Source: an uncultured Lachnospiraceae bacterium (lineage in GTDB: Bacteria; Bacillota; Clostridia; Lachnospirales; Lachnospiraceae). Taken from it: a stretch of 14,285 bases of DNA. The notes under the pieces were generated by a model. That model searched no databases, was not told the origin of the DNA, and was given only the letters and a program-made list of their open reading frames with translations. Each line of letters begins with the position of its first letter. Within the stretch, counting starts at the first letter, position 1. This document shows, one piece after another, positions 6,708 through 14,285 of this stretch. Location: NCBI GenBank assembly GCA_902767235.1, contig CACXGR010000210.1:1-14285 (forward strand), given 5' to 3'. A program made the position numbers and the translations under genes.

Positions 6708-6771
6708 GTCTCCGGCCCAAAAGGAGCACGAAAGCAATGAACGTGATACCTTTCCGGCCGGAGACGTTTTT
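6708..6771 (+). promoter_or_regulatory. Long nested hairpin with T-run; attenuator-like or RBS-masking element
   Basis: The arms GTCTCCGGCC (6708-6717) and GGCCGGAGAC (6756-6765) are perfectly complementary over 10 bases and the right arm is followed by GTTTTT. Inside, AAAGG (6720-6724) pairs with CCTTT (6749-6753) and CACG (6727-6730) with CGTG (6742-6745), giving 19 base pairs in three stacked stems. The AAAGGAG ribosome binding site is partly paired and the ATG at 6737 lies in the end loop. It can be read as an intrinsic terminator or attenuator before the next cistron, or as a switch that hides the first start codon. Confidence 0.6.
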
Positions 6772-6985
6772 ATCCAATGATCAGATCGGAGGAGAGATGA
6801 CAGAAAAAGAAATCTATGTTTTCATAGAAAAAATGAAAAAGTACGGAGATGTCTGGGAGTACGGCGAGGTGGTCCGTCAGTACGGAAACAAGGCGCTGGA
6901 AGAGGCCGTCGCGGACAGAAAGTTTGACATCTCTGAGTTTTCAAGCATTACGGGAATGATCATTGACGAGGAGGACATGGATTGA
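6737..6985 (+). CDS. Very small acidic protein of unknown function, upstream of and coupled to rsmF
   Basis: Not recognised. From the ATG at 6737 the product is 82 residues; AAGGAG (6721-6726) lies 10 bases upstream. A second in-frame ATG at 6797 follows GGAGGAG (6788-6794) closely and would give 62 residues (MTEKEIYVFIEKMKKYGDVWEYG...). The long hairpin at 6708-6771 covers the first start and part of the extra N-terminus, which makes the later start quite possible. Both options share a helical, charged core with aromatic residues (YVFIEKMKKYGDVWEYGEVV) and an acidic tail ending IIDEEDMD. No Cys, membrane segment or known catalytic motif is visible. Its TGA overlaps the TTG start of rsmF by three bases (TTGA, 6982-6985), so the two are likely translated together. 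A helper or regulatory role for the methyltransferase is only a guess. Confidence 0.6.
   Translation: MNVIPFRPETFLSNDQIGGEMTEKEIYVFIEKMKKYGDVWEYGEVVRQYGNKALEEAVADRKFDISEFSSITGMIIDEEDMD
6968..6974 (+). promoter_or_regulatory. Strong ribosome binding site that fixes the TTG start of rsmF
   Basis: GAGGAGG lies within the last codons of the preceding gene, seven bases before TTG at 6982. This supports the rare start codon and the TTGA start/stop overlap. Confidence 0.75.
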
Positions 6986-8511
6986 CAGCCAGGGATCTGC
7001 CGGAAGCATTTGTGAGCCGCATGAAAACGATGCTGGGGGATGAATACCCGGCGTTTGAGGAATCCTATGACAGGCCGCGCAGAGGCGGCCTCAGGATCAA
7101 CGCGCTCAAAAAGGGCCTGCAGGAGCCGGAGAAGGTGCTCCTTTCGGGCACAGGTGCGGAGCAGGCGCCCATGTTCGGCGCAGAGCAGATACCATGGGCG
7201 CCCGGCGGATTCTACTATGACCCTCAGACAAGACCCGGAAAACACCCTTTCCACGAGGCAGGCGTCTACTATATGCAGGAGCCCAGTGCGATGGCCGTGG
7301 CAGCACTTTCCGGCGTAAAGCCGGGCATGCGGGTGCTGGATCTGTGCGCGGCGCCCGGCGGAAAGAGCACCCAGCTGGCCTCCATGCTGGGGGGCAAGGG
7401 CGTGCTCTACGCCAATGAGATCCATCCGGCCAGAGCCCGTATCCTCTCGCAAAATATCGAGCGCATGGGGATCGCGAACGCGATCGTGACCAATGAGACG
7501 CCGCAGAAGATGGCGGCAAGGTTTCCGATGTATTTTGACACGGTCGTAGTGGACGCCCCCTGCTCGGGAGAAGGAATGTTCGTGAAGGAAACGGAGGCCG
7601 TCCCGAACTGGAGCGAGGAGAATGTGGAATTATGCGCAAGGCGGCAGCGGGAGATCCTGGACTGCGCCGCGCAGATGACGGCGTCCGGCGGCACACTTCT
7701 TTACTCCACATGCACTTTCGCGCCGCAGGAGGATGAGCAGAATGTGCTGCATTTTCTCAGAACGCATCCGGACTTTGCCCTGACGGATCTTCCGGCGCTG
7801 CTGGGCAGAGAATATATGGACAGAACGGGACTGGCAAGCGGCGAGCCTTCTTTTGGCGGATCGGCGATGGGAGCCGGCGAAGATGAAGAGGCCGGCGCAG
7901 AGATGCTCGGCAGATGCATCCGGCTCTGGCCTCACCGGCTGGAGGGCGAGGGGCACTTTATGGCGGTCTTTCACAAAGAGGGAACGCCTTTTGAGAGAAG
8001 AAGTCCCGCAGCTTTGCCGCTCAAAGACCGGGAAGCGCTGAAGCTTCTCAGGCAATTCGCTGATCAGTCCCTGACAAAGGAGGGCGCCGCAGAACTCGGT
8101 CTGTCCCTGAGGGACCCCGGCATGGGGCTGATCCTGTTCGGAAATGAACTGTACCGCCTGCCGGAAGGGGCGGACCTGAGCGGACTGAAGGTCCTTCGGC
8201 CCGGCCTGCATCTGGGGACTGTGAAAAAGAACCGGTTTGAGCCCTCCCATGCGCTGGCGCTGCACCTCGGCCCCGGGGACGTCAAATGCCGCGCGGAGAT
8301 CTGCGCAGAGCGCAAAGAGGACCCCGGGAACTCGGACGCGGCTTCTGCTTTCCTGCGGGGAGAGAGCCTGCTGGCCCAGGACTGCCGTGAGATCCGGTCG
8401 GATCAGGGCTGGTGCCTGGTGACGGACTGCGGTTTCAGCATGGGGTGGGGAAAACTCTCCGGCGGCCGGATCCGGAATCATTATCCGAAGGGACTCAGGA
8501 GACCGTATTGA
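6982..8511 (+). CDS. rsmF: RsmF/NSUN-type 16S rRNA (cytosine-C5) methyltransferase
   Basis: This 509-residue protein is predicted to transfer a methyl group from S-adenosylmethionine to C5 of a cytosine in small-subunit rRNA (C1407 in E. coli for RsmF; the target here is not proven). The SAM-binding motif DLCAAPGGKS is at 120-129. The two conserved cysteines of the RNA m5C family are Cys194 in DAPCSGEGMF and Cys244 in YSTCTFAPQEDE; Cys244 is the expected nucleophile and Cys194 aids release. An N-terminal region with RGGLRINALK precedes the Rossmann fold. The extended C-terminus, ending NHYPKGLRRPY, matches the extra RNA-binding domains of RsmF-like rather than RsmB-like proteins; no NusB-like N-terminal domain is present. 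Translation starts at TTG inside the stop of the previous gene. glgP follows after 30 bases with no terminator between. Confidence 0.9.
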   Translation: MTARDLPEAFVSRMKTMLGDEYPAFEESYDRPRRGGLRINALKKGLQEPEKVLLSGTGAEQAPMFGAEQIPWAPGGFYYDPQTRPGKHPFHEAGVYYMQEPSAMAVAALSGVKPGMRVLDLCAAPGGKSTQLASMLGGKGVLYANEIHPARARILSQNIERMGIANAIVTNETPQKMAARFPMYFDTVVVDAPCSGEGMFVKETEAVPNWSEENVELCARRQREILDCAAQMTASGGTLLYSTCTFAPQEDEQNVLHFLRTHPDFALTDLPALLGREYMDRTGLASGEPSFGGSAMGAGEDEEAGAEMLGRCIRLWPHRLEGEGHFMAVFHKEGTPFERRSPAALPLKDREALKLLRQFADQSLTKEGAAELGLSLRDPGMGLILFGNELYRLPEGADLSGLKVLRPGLHLGTVKKNRFEPSHALALHLGPGDVKCRAEICAERKEDPGNSDAASAFLRGESLLAQDCREIRSDQGWCLVTDCGFSMGWGKLSGGRIRNHYPKGLRRPY

Positions 8512-8541
8512 CCTGACTCTCTGTTTTGAAGGAGTGTGCTT

Positions 8542-10872
8542 ATGGGTTACAAGAACATGATCTTTGATGTGATGATCCTGAATATGGAGAGCCAGCTGAC
8601 GGAGCTGGCCCACGAGCGGTTCGGAAAGCCCCTTGAGAAGTGCGGCGATGAGGAGACCTACCATATTCTGATGCTGCTGACCAAGCGGATCCTGAGGACG
8701 GGGGAGACCAACAGCGGAGAGAAGAAAGTTTTCTATGTGTCCGCTGAATTCCTGACCGGCAGACTCCTGATCAATACGCTCATCAATCTCGGGATCTATG
8801 ACAGGACGGACGAGATCCTGCGCAAATACGGCAAGGACCTTCGCCGGGTGGCGGAAGCGGAGAAAGAGCCTTCGCTCGGCTGCGGGGGACTGGGCCGTCT
8901 CTCAGCCTGCTTTCTGGATTCCATTTCCACGCTCGGATATCCTGCGGAGGGAATCGGAATCAATTATCACTTCGGCCTCTTTCGGCAGATCTTCGAGGAT
9001 CGCGAGCAGAAAGCCGCCGCCGATCCCTGGATCCAGTGGGAGTCCTGGGAAAATCGCACAGAAGTGACCTTCGACGTCCGTTTCGGCTCGCGCCGGGTCC
9101 GGTCAAGAATGTATGAGATCAGCGTGGCGGGGTACAAGAGCGGTCTCAATAAGCTGCGCCTGTTTGACATCGACAGCGCGGACGACTCGATCGTGAAGAA
9201 GGGGATCGAATTTGACAAGAAATGCATAGAGAAAAACCTCACGCTCTTTTTGTACCCGGATGACACGGACGAGGACGGGAAGAAGCTGCGGCTGTATCAG
9301 AACTATTTTATTGCCAGCAGTGCTGCCCAGCTGATCATGAGCGAGATGAAAGCCCGCAAGAATGACCTCAGGAGAATGTGCGACTATGCGGTGATACAGA
9401 TCAATGACAATCACTCCGCGCTGATCATCCCTGAGATCATAAGGATCCTGGTGGACGAAAAGGCCTTGTCCTTTATGGAAGCGGTCAAAGTAGTGACGGC
9501 CGCCTGTGCATACACAAATCACACCATACAGGAGGAAGCGCTGGAGCAGTGGCCGATGGCGTACCTGGAAGAGATCGTGCCGCAGCTCGTGCCCATCATT
9601 CACCGGTTGGACCTGATCATCAAGAACCGATTCGACGATCCGTCCGTCCGGATCATCGACGAGCACAGAATGGTGCATATGACGCGGCTGTGCGCGCACT
9701 TCTGCTTTTCCATAAACGGCGTTGCCAAGCTTCATACGGAGATCCTTAAGACCTCTCTTTTAAAGGGCTTTTATGACATCTACCCGGAGAGGTTCAGCAA
9801 CAAGACCAACGGGATCTCTTTCCGCAGATGGCTGTACGGCTGCAACAGGGAACTGACCGAATGGATCAGTTCCAAGATCGGGTTCGGGTATAAAGTGGAC
9901 CCGTCGGAAATGATGAAGCTGCTGGAACTCTCACAGGATGAGCGCGCGCTGGAGGAACTGTTGCGGATCAAATCCGCGGCCAAGCGGAAACTGGCCCTGT
10001 TTATTGAAAGAGAGGAAGGCGCAGCGCTCCTTCCCGACGGCGTGTTTGACATGCAGATCAAGCGCATTCACGAGTATAAGCGGCAGCAGCTCGCCGCGCT
10101 ATATGTGATCCGCATGTACCTGGACGTCAAAAAGGGGATCCTGCCCCGCAGGCCGGTCAATTTCATCTTCGGAGGAAAAGCGGCGCCCGGCTATATTTTG
10201 GCCCAGGACATCATCCACCTGCTTCTGGTGCTCCAGGACATCGTCAACAATGACCCGGAGGCAAATCCCTATATGAGGGTCGTGATGGTCACAAACTATA
10301 ATGTGACCTATGCGGAGAGACTGATCCCCGCGGCGGATATCTCGGAGCAGATCTCGCTGGCCTCGAGGGAAGCGTCGGGCACCGGCAACATGAAGCTGAT
10401 GCTGAACGGCGCGCTGACGCTCTGCACGGTGGACGGATCCGACAGCGAGCTCTGCGATCTGGTGGGAAAGGAGAATATCTATTCCTTCGGCATCAGCGCA
10501 CAGAAGACACAGGAGGAAAGCGCGCAATATGACCCCTCCGTGTACTACAACAGCGATGAACGGATCGCAGAGGCTGTGGACTTCATCGCCGGCCCTGCGG
10601 CTCTTTCAGCCGGCAAAAGAGAGCGTCTCGAGAGATTATATGAGGAGATCCGCTTTCACGACCGGTATATGGCGCTGCATGATCTGGAAGATTATATCCG
10701 GACCAAGGAAAGAATGCTGTCAGATTATGAAAACAGAAGCGCATGGGCGCGCAAAATGCTGGTCAATATTGCGAATGCGGGATACTTTTCCGCGGATCGG
10801 GCGATCTCGGAGTACAACCGGGATATCTGGAAACTGAAATCCTTCAAGACATATTCAGAGGAAGGCAAATAG
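8542..10872 (+). CDS. glgP: Glycogen/starch/alpha-glucan phosphorylase
   Basis: This 776-residue PLP enzyme of glycosyltransferase family 35 releases glucose-1-phosphate from alpha-1,4-glucan ends using inorganic phosphate. The ATG at 8542 is chosen because AAGGAG (8529-8534) lies seven bases upstream; a GTG two codons earlier is in frame. Motifs in order: the glycine-rich loop GGLGRLSACFLDS near 115-127; INDNHSALIIPE; the TNHT active-site segment; KTNGISFRRWL; RIHEYKRQQL; FGGKAAPGYILAQDIIH; and the cofactor site EASGTGNMK with the PLP lysine at 618. Overall form is that of clostridial GlgP. It departs from the consensus at several places: Cys114 replaces the Asn of the usual GNGGLG loop, and INDNHSA replaces (L/I)NDTHPA. 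The catalytic lysine, arginines and histidine of the motifs are present, so activity is likely. Its link to the surrounding translation and replication genes appears to be transcriptional only. Confidence 0.95.
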   Translation: MGYKNMIFDVMILNMESQLTELAHERFGKPLEKCGDEETYHILMLLTKRILRTGETNSGEKKVFYVSAEFLTGRLLINTLINLGIYDRTDEILRKYGKDLRRVAEAEKEPSLGCGGLGRLSACFLDSISTLGYPAEGIGINYHFGLFRQIFEDREQKAAADPWIQWESWENRTEVTFDVRFGSRRVRSRMYEISVAGYKSGLNKLRLFDIDSADDSIVKKGIEFDKKCIEKNLTLFLYPDDTDEDGKKLRLYQNYFIASSAAQLIMSEMKARKNDLRRMCDYAVIQINDNHSALIIPEIIRILVDEKALSFMEAVKVVTAACAYTNHTIQEEALEQWPMAYLEEIVPQLVPIIHRLDLIIKNRFDDPSVRIIDEHRMVHMTRLCAHFCFSINGVAKLHTEILKTSLLKGFYDIYPERFSNKTNGISFRRWLYGCNRELTEWISSKIGFGYKVDPSEMMKLLELSQDERALEELLRIKSAAKRKLALFIEREEGAALLPDGVFDMQIKRIHEYKRQQLAALYVIRMYLDVKKGILPRRPVNFIFGGKAAPGYILAQDIIHLLLVLQDIVNNDPEANPYMRVVMVTNYNVTYAERLIPAADISEQISLASREASGTGNMKLMLNGALTLCTVDGSDSELCDLVGKENIYSFGISAQKTQEESAQYDPSVYYNSDERIAEAVDFIAGPAALSAGKRERLERLYEEIRFHDRYMALHDLEDYIRTKERMLSDYENRSAWARKMLVNIANAGYFSADRAISEYNRDIWKLKSFKTYSEEGK

Positions 10873-10881
10873 GAACACAGA

Positions 10882-12261
10882 ATGGATCTTTTTGAGTACA
10901 TGAGGGAGACGGAAAAAGAGACGGAATCGCCGCTGGCGGCGCGTCTTCGCCCCACAAGGCTGGAGGATGTGGTGGGACAGCAGCATATCATCGGCAGAGA
11001 TAAGCTGCTCTACCGCGCGATCAAGGCGGACAAGCTCAGCAGTCTCATATTCTACGGACCGCCCGGGACCGGCAAGACAACGCTGGCCAAGGTCATTGCG
11101 GGAACGACCCGCTCGGAGTTCACCCAGATCAACGCGACCATGGCCGGCAAGAAGGACATGGAGCAAGTGATCCGGGAGGCGCAGGACCGGCAGGGGATGT
11201 TCGGCAAAAAGACGATCCTCTTTATCGACGAGATACACAGGTTCAATAAATCACAGCAGGACTACCTCCTTCCTTTTGTCGAGGACGGAACGGTCACGCT
11301 CATCGGGGCCACGACGGAGAATCCCTATTTTGAGGTGAACGGAGCGCTCCTCTCAAGATCCATGATCTTCGAGCTCCGTCCCCTGGAGATCCCCGATCTC
11401 GTGGAACTGATCCACAGGGCGGTATATGACACGGAGCGCGGGATGGGCGCGTACGACGCGGTGATCGACGACGATGCGGCGGAGTTCCTGGCGGATCTGT
11501 CAGGGGGAGACGCAAGGCGCGCATTAAACGCTGTCGAACTCGGTATTTTGACCACGGACCGGTCGGAGGACGGAAAGATCCACCTGACCATGGATGTGGT
11601 ACGGGAGTGCATACAGAAAAAGACGGCCCGCTATGACAAGAACGGTGACAATCATTACGACACGATCTCCGCGTTCATCAAGAGCATGAGGGGGAGCGAC
11701 CCCGACGCGGCGGTATACTATCTGGCCCGCATGATCGAAGCGGGGGAGGACCCGGTGTTCATCGCGCGCAGGATCATGATCTGTGCCGCCGAGGATGTGG
11801 GAAATGCGGATCCCCATGCGATCACAGTGGCAGTGAGCTGCTCCATGGCCTGTGAGCGGATCGGCATGCCGGAGTCCCAGATCATACTGGCACAGGCGGC
11901 GGAATATGTCGCCACGGCGCCCAAGAGCAACGCCGCTGTCAATTCGATCTTTGAGGCGAGACGGGAAGTGCAGAATTCCGGCAGCCTTCCGATCCCCCCC
12001 TATCTGCAGGATGCCCATTACAGGGGCGCAGGAACGCTGGGACGGGGCATCGGATACAAATACGCGCACGACTACGAGAACCACTATGCCGGGCAGCCGA
12101 TGCTGCCGGATCAGCTGCAGGGGCGGCGCTTCTACCGTCCCTCGGAAAACGGATACGAGAAGACGATCAGAGATCACATGGCTTTCATCACGGGAGACCC
12201 GTCCTACACAGAGCCGGAGAGACTGCTTCCCCCGGAAAAGAGGGGACAATCAGGAGAATAA
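10882..12261 (+). CDS. rarA: Replication-associated recombination ATPase RarA (MgsA)
   Basis: This 459-residue AAA+ ATPase of the RarA/MgsA/WRNIP1 family is related to clamp-loader subunits and acts at stalled replication forks with SSB. Walker A GPPGTGKT is at 59-66, Walker B FIDEIHRFNKSQQD around 114-127, and the sensor-1 region GATTENPYFEVNGALLSRS follows. The C-terminal tetramerisation part is recognisable by DPDAAVYYLARMIEAGEDPVF, by RRIMICAAEDVGNADP, and by the run from VATAPKSNA to the GYKYAHDY segment. Length is typical. The start ATG lies six bases after AGGAA, which overlaps the TAG of glgP (10870-10872). The gap to glgP is nine bases, so the two are almost certainly co-transcribed. 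Confidence 0.96.
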   Translation: MDLFEYMRETEKETESPLAARLRPTRLEDVVGQQHIIGRDKLLYRAIKADKLSSLIFYGPPGTGKTTLAKVIAGTTRSEFTQINATMAGKKDMEQVIREAQDRQGMFGKKTILFIDEIHRFNKSQQDYLLPFVEDGTVTLIGATTENPYFEVNGALLSRSMIFELRPLEIPDLVELIHRAVYDTERGMGAYDAVIDDDAAEFLADLSGGDARRALNAVELGILTTDRSEDGKIHLTMDVVRECIQKKTARYDKNGDNHYDTISAFIKSMRGSDPDAAVYYLARMIEAGEDPVFIARRIMICAAEDVGNADPHAITVAVSCSMACERIGMPESQIILAQAAEYVATAPKSNAAVNSIFEARREVQNSGSLPIPPYLQDAHYRGAGTLGRGIGYKYAHDYENHYAGQPMLPDQLQGRRFYRPSENGYEKTIRDHMAFITGDPSYTEPERLLPPEKRGQSGE

Positions 12262-12263
12262 AC

Positions 12264-12776
12264 ATGGCATCACCACTTGCAGTATATAAATTGATCATAC
12301 TTTACCTTTTGGACAAGATGGACGGAGAGATCGCAATGGACAGGATCTCCTCATTTCTTTTGGAAAAAGGGTATGTGAACTTTGTCTCTTTGGTCAAGAC
12401 CTACGCCCAGATCGAGGACAGCGGACTGGTCCGCTCCAGGAATGCAGCGGACCGCTGCTTTTACAGCATCACGCCCGAAGGGCGCGAAACACTTCGCATG
12501 TTCCGAGAGGAACTGAGCAGCGAGATCCGGCAGCAGGCAGACCGGTTTCTGCAGAAGGAGGGGGCCGTCCTGAACAACGAGCAGGCGGTCCGCGCCGAAT
12601 GCATCCCGGATGAGGGCGGTATGTACAAGGCGGTACTGCGCGTATCGGAAAAAGGAGATCCTGTAGTGGAGATCTGTCTGCGGGTTCCGGACAAGTCCGT
12701 CGCAGAAGAGATCTGCCGCAAATGGCCGGAGAAAAACGAGGAGATTTATAACTCTCTGATTGAAAAATTACTGTGA
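12264..12776 (+). CDS. DUF4364-family winged-helix protein
   Basis: This 170-residue protein resembles the DUF4364 family, widespread in Clostridia and without an established function. It starts MASPLAVYKLIILYLLDKMDGEIAMDRIS and continues with a helix-turn-helix-like segment and SGLVRSRNAADRCFYSITPEGRETL, which has the layout of a winged helix with a wing hairpin. The C-terminal half (about 95-170) is an alpha/beta region without catalytic motifs. The start ATG is seven bases after AGGAG (12252-12256) and two bases after the rarA stop, so it is the last gene of this run. The promoter for rho lies inside its last codons. DNA binding is likely from the fold, but the target is unknown. Assignment is from remembered sequence pattern, not from a search. 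Confidence 0.8.
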   Translation: MASPLAVYKLIILYLLDKMDGEIAMDRISSFLLEKGYVNFVSLVKTYAQIEDSGLVRSRNAADRCFYSITPEGRETLRMFREELSSEIRQQADRFLQKEGAVLNNEQAVRAECIPDEGGMYKAVLRVSEKGDPVVEICLRVPDKSVAEEICRKWPEKNEEIYNSLIEKLL

Positions 12777-12788
12777 TGGGATTACAAT
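12760..12788 (+). promoter_or_regulatory. Promoter for rho
   Basis: TTGAAA (12760-12765) and TACAAT (12783-12788) are 17 bases apart, close to the sigma-A consensus. The -35 lies within the final codons of the DUF4364 gene and transcription would start near 12795. This leaves a rho leader of about 175 nt. Confidence 0.65.
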
Positions 12789-12794
12789 AAACCT

Positions 12795-12969
12795 GATAAT
12801 TTCAGAATACTGTTTTCAGATAGTCTAAACGATTCGTCCATGTCAAGCAGCGGTCTGCAGATCATACCCCATGAAAGACAACATCAGAATGAACGGTCAT
12901 TGAACAGCCGGCAGTACAACCGGTATCGTTTTACGGGACCTACCCGGCCGATACACGTAAAGGAGGAGC
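12795..12969 (+). promoter_or_regulatory. rho 5' leader with several short hairpins
   Basis: This non-coding stretch holds small stems GCAG/CTGC (12847-12850 with 12855-12858) and AATGA/TCATT (12888-12892 with 12897-12901). A larger fold next to the ribosome binding site pairs GTATCG (12923-12928) with CGATAC (12949-12954) around CGGG (12934-12937) and CCCG (12943-12946). GCCGG (12907-12911) can instead pair with CCGGC (12944-12948), a mutually exclusive alternative. No T-rich terminator is seen. rho is autoregulated in other bacteria, so a control leader is plausible; no known riboswitch class is recognised. Confidence 0.45.
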
Positions 12970-14285
12970 ATGACAAGAGAAAGATATGAATCACTGGCGC
13001 TTCAGAGCCTTCGGGAAATCGCCAAAAACAGAGGGATGAAAAAGACTTCCACCCTTAAAAAGGCAGACCTGATCGATGCTCTGCTCAAAAAGGATGAGGA
13101 GGACGCCCGCCAGCTGGCCGCGCAGAACGGGGGAAAGATCCCTTATTCCGAGCAAAAGAAACCGGATGCGCCGATCCTTCACAAAAATGAGTTCGCCAGC
13201 GAACTGGACAGCGGACAGATCGCCAACGGGATCCTGGAAGTCATGCCGGACGGTTTCGGCTTTATCCGCTCTGCCAATTATCTTCCCGGCGACAATGATA
13301 TTTATGTGGCACCCAGCCAGATCAGGAGATTTAATCTCAAGACAGGAGATATCGTCAGGGGCAATATCCGAGTGAAGACGCAGGGAGAAAAGTTCGGCGC
13401 GCTCCTCTATGTAAAATCCGTCAACGGCATGAAGCCCGAAGAGGCCAATAAACGCTACAATTTCGAGGATATGACGCCGATCTTTCCCAATGAGCGGATC
13501 AAGCTTGAAAAGCCGGGAGCCAGCATCTCCATGCGGGTCATGGACCTTATGTGCCCGGTGGGCAAAGGCCAGAGGGGAATGATCGTATCTCCCCCCAAGG
13601 CAGGTAAGACTACCCTGGTGAAGGAAGTGGCCAAATCCGTAAAGATCAATAACCCGGAGATCCATCTGATCATCCTGCTCATTGACGAGCGGCCGGAGGA
13701 AGTTACGGATATCAAGGAGGCCATTGAGGGACCCAACGTAGAGGTCATCTATTCGACATTCGACGAGCTCCCCGAGCATCACAAGAGAGTCTCGGAGATG
13801 GTCATTGAGAGAGCCAAGCGTCTCGTGGAGCACAAGAAGGATGTCATGATCCTTCTGGACAGCATTACGCGTCTCACCCGCGCCTATAACCTGACGGAAC
13901 CCTCCAGCGGAAGAACGCTCTCGGGCGGTCTTGATCCTGCGGCGCTTCATATGCCCAAGCGGTTTTTCGGAGCCGCCAGGAATATGAGAGAGGGCGGCAG
14001 CCTCACGATCCTTGCCACCGCGCTGATCGAGACCGGCAGCAAGATGGATGAGGTCGTCTACGAGGAATTCAAGGGAACCGGTAATATGGAGATGGTGCTC
14101 GACAGAAAGCTCTCGGAGCGCAGGATCTTCCCGGCCATCGATATACAGAAATCCAGTACGCGCAGGGACGATCTCCTTCTGACCGGCGAGGAGCTGGAGG
14201 AGATCAATCTGATCCGCCGCGCTTTCAACGGAATGAAATCGGAAGAAGCCGTCAACCAGGTGCTCGAGCTCTTCTCGAAGACCAG
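12970..14285 (+). CDS. rho: Transcription termination factor Rho (3' end outside window)
   Basis: This ring-shaped RNA-dependent ATPase terminates transcription at unstructured C-rich RNA. The frame runs open from the ATG at 12970 to the window end, giving 438 complete codons; comparison with the family suggests only some 10-20 residues are missing. The N-terminal helical domain (1-45) is followed by a short charged linker, then the RNA-binding OB fold with GILEVMPDGFGFIRS and DIYVAPSQIRRF. The motor domain has Walker A PPKAGKTT (208-215), LIDERPEEV, Walker B LLDSITRL (Asp297), SGRTLSGGLDPAALHMPKRFFGAARN and FKGTGNMEM. Bicyclomycin-contact motifs look conserved, so sensitivity is expected from sequence alone. 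The large Asn/Arg/Gly-rich insertion found in some Gram-positive Rho proteins is absent. AAAGGAGG (12959-12966) lies only three bases before the ATG, a tight spacing. No in-frame alternative start fits better. Confidence 0.97.
   Translation, partial: MTRERYESLALQSLREIAKNRGMKKTSTLKKADLIDALLKKDEEDARQLAAQNGGKIPYSEQKKPDAPILHKNEFASELDSGQIANGILEVMPDGFGFIRSANYLPGDNDIYVAPSQIRRFNLKTGDIVRGNIRVKTQGEKFGALLYVKSVNGMKPEEANKRYNFEDMTPIFPNERIKLEKPGASISMRVMDLMCPVGKGQRGMIVSPPKAGKTTLVKEVAKSVKINNPEIHLIILLIDERPEEVTDIKEAIEGPNVEVIYSTFDELPEHHKRVSEMVIERAKRLVEHKKDVMILLDSITRLTRAYNLTEPSSGRTLSGGLDPAALHMPKRFFGAARNMREGGSLTILATALIETGSKMDEVVYEEFKGTGNMEMVLDRKLSERRIFPAIDIQKSSTRRDDLLLTGEELEEINLIRRAFNGMKSEEAVNQVLELFSKT

Noticed and set aside
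8508..8541. TTGACC at the end of rsmF as a -35 box for glgP
   Set aside because: At 17 bases spacing the -10 position reads GGAGTG, the ribosome binding site itself; no -10 box is present.
1..14285. Search for defence systems, mobile elements, CRISPR arrays or biosynthetic clusters
   Set aside because: Apart from the unknown small genes, every gene matches a conserved housekeeping, metabolic, regulatory or surface-protein family. No direct-repeat/spacer pattern, transposase, integrase, toxin-antitoxin pair or att-like duplication was seen.

Overview
This window reads as a stretch of Firmicutes (Clostridia) chromosome, most likely from a Lachnospiraceae-type gut anaerobe. The grounds are strong GGAGG-type ribosome binding sites, secA followed directly by prfB, a DUF4364 protein, a clostridial-type alpha-glucan phosphorylase, a cell-wall-binding repeat protein, and moderately high GC with frequent AGA/AGG arginine codons. 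The genus cannot be read from the sequence. All supported genes lie on the + strand. I see no insertion sequence, phage gene, CRISPR array, tRNA or rRNA. No stretch longer than about 200 bases lacks a gene.

Layout. Positions 1-451 are the 3' end of a surface protein made of about 20-residue cell-wall-binding repeats, closed by a good intrinsic terminator (484-536). A promoter overlapped by OhrR-type palindromes (565-605) then drives an OhrR-like peroxide-sensing MarR regulator (638-1072). A second promoter (1125-1153) and a foldable leader precede secA (1256-3826).

A closely spaced, one-direction gene run follows: secA, prfB, a long AlaX-type alanyl-tRNA editing protein, a small membrane-anchored protein of unknown function, a very small acidic unknown protein, an RsmF/NSUN-type rRNA m5C methyltransferase, an alpha-glucan phosphorylase, the AAA+ ATPase RarA and a DUF4364 winged-helix protein. 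Gaps are mostly 2-60 bases. One start/stop overlap (6982-6985) points to translational coupling. The last gene is rho (from 12970, cut by the window end), which has its own promoter (12760-12788) inside the end of the DUF4364 gene and a leader of roughly 175 nt that can fold next to the ribosome binding site.

How the genes work together. Most are housekeeping: protein export (SecA), translation termination and quality control (RF2, AlaX, RsmF), glucan breakdown (GlgP), replication-fork rescue (RarA) and transcription termination (Rho). The regulator at 638-1072 looks autoregulated, and no Ohr/OsmC peroxidase gene is visible beside it.

I found no convincing new multi-gene system. The points most worth a second look are a long nested hairpin at 6708-6771 that covers one possible start of the small unknown gene before rsmF, the rho and secA leaders, the OhrR operator cluster with a probable two-cysteine OhrR, the absence of the programmed frameshift in prfB, and a Cys in place of the usual Asn in the glycine-rich loop of the phosphorylase.
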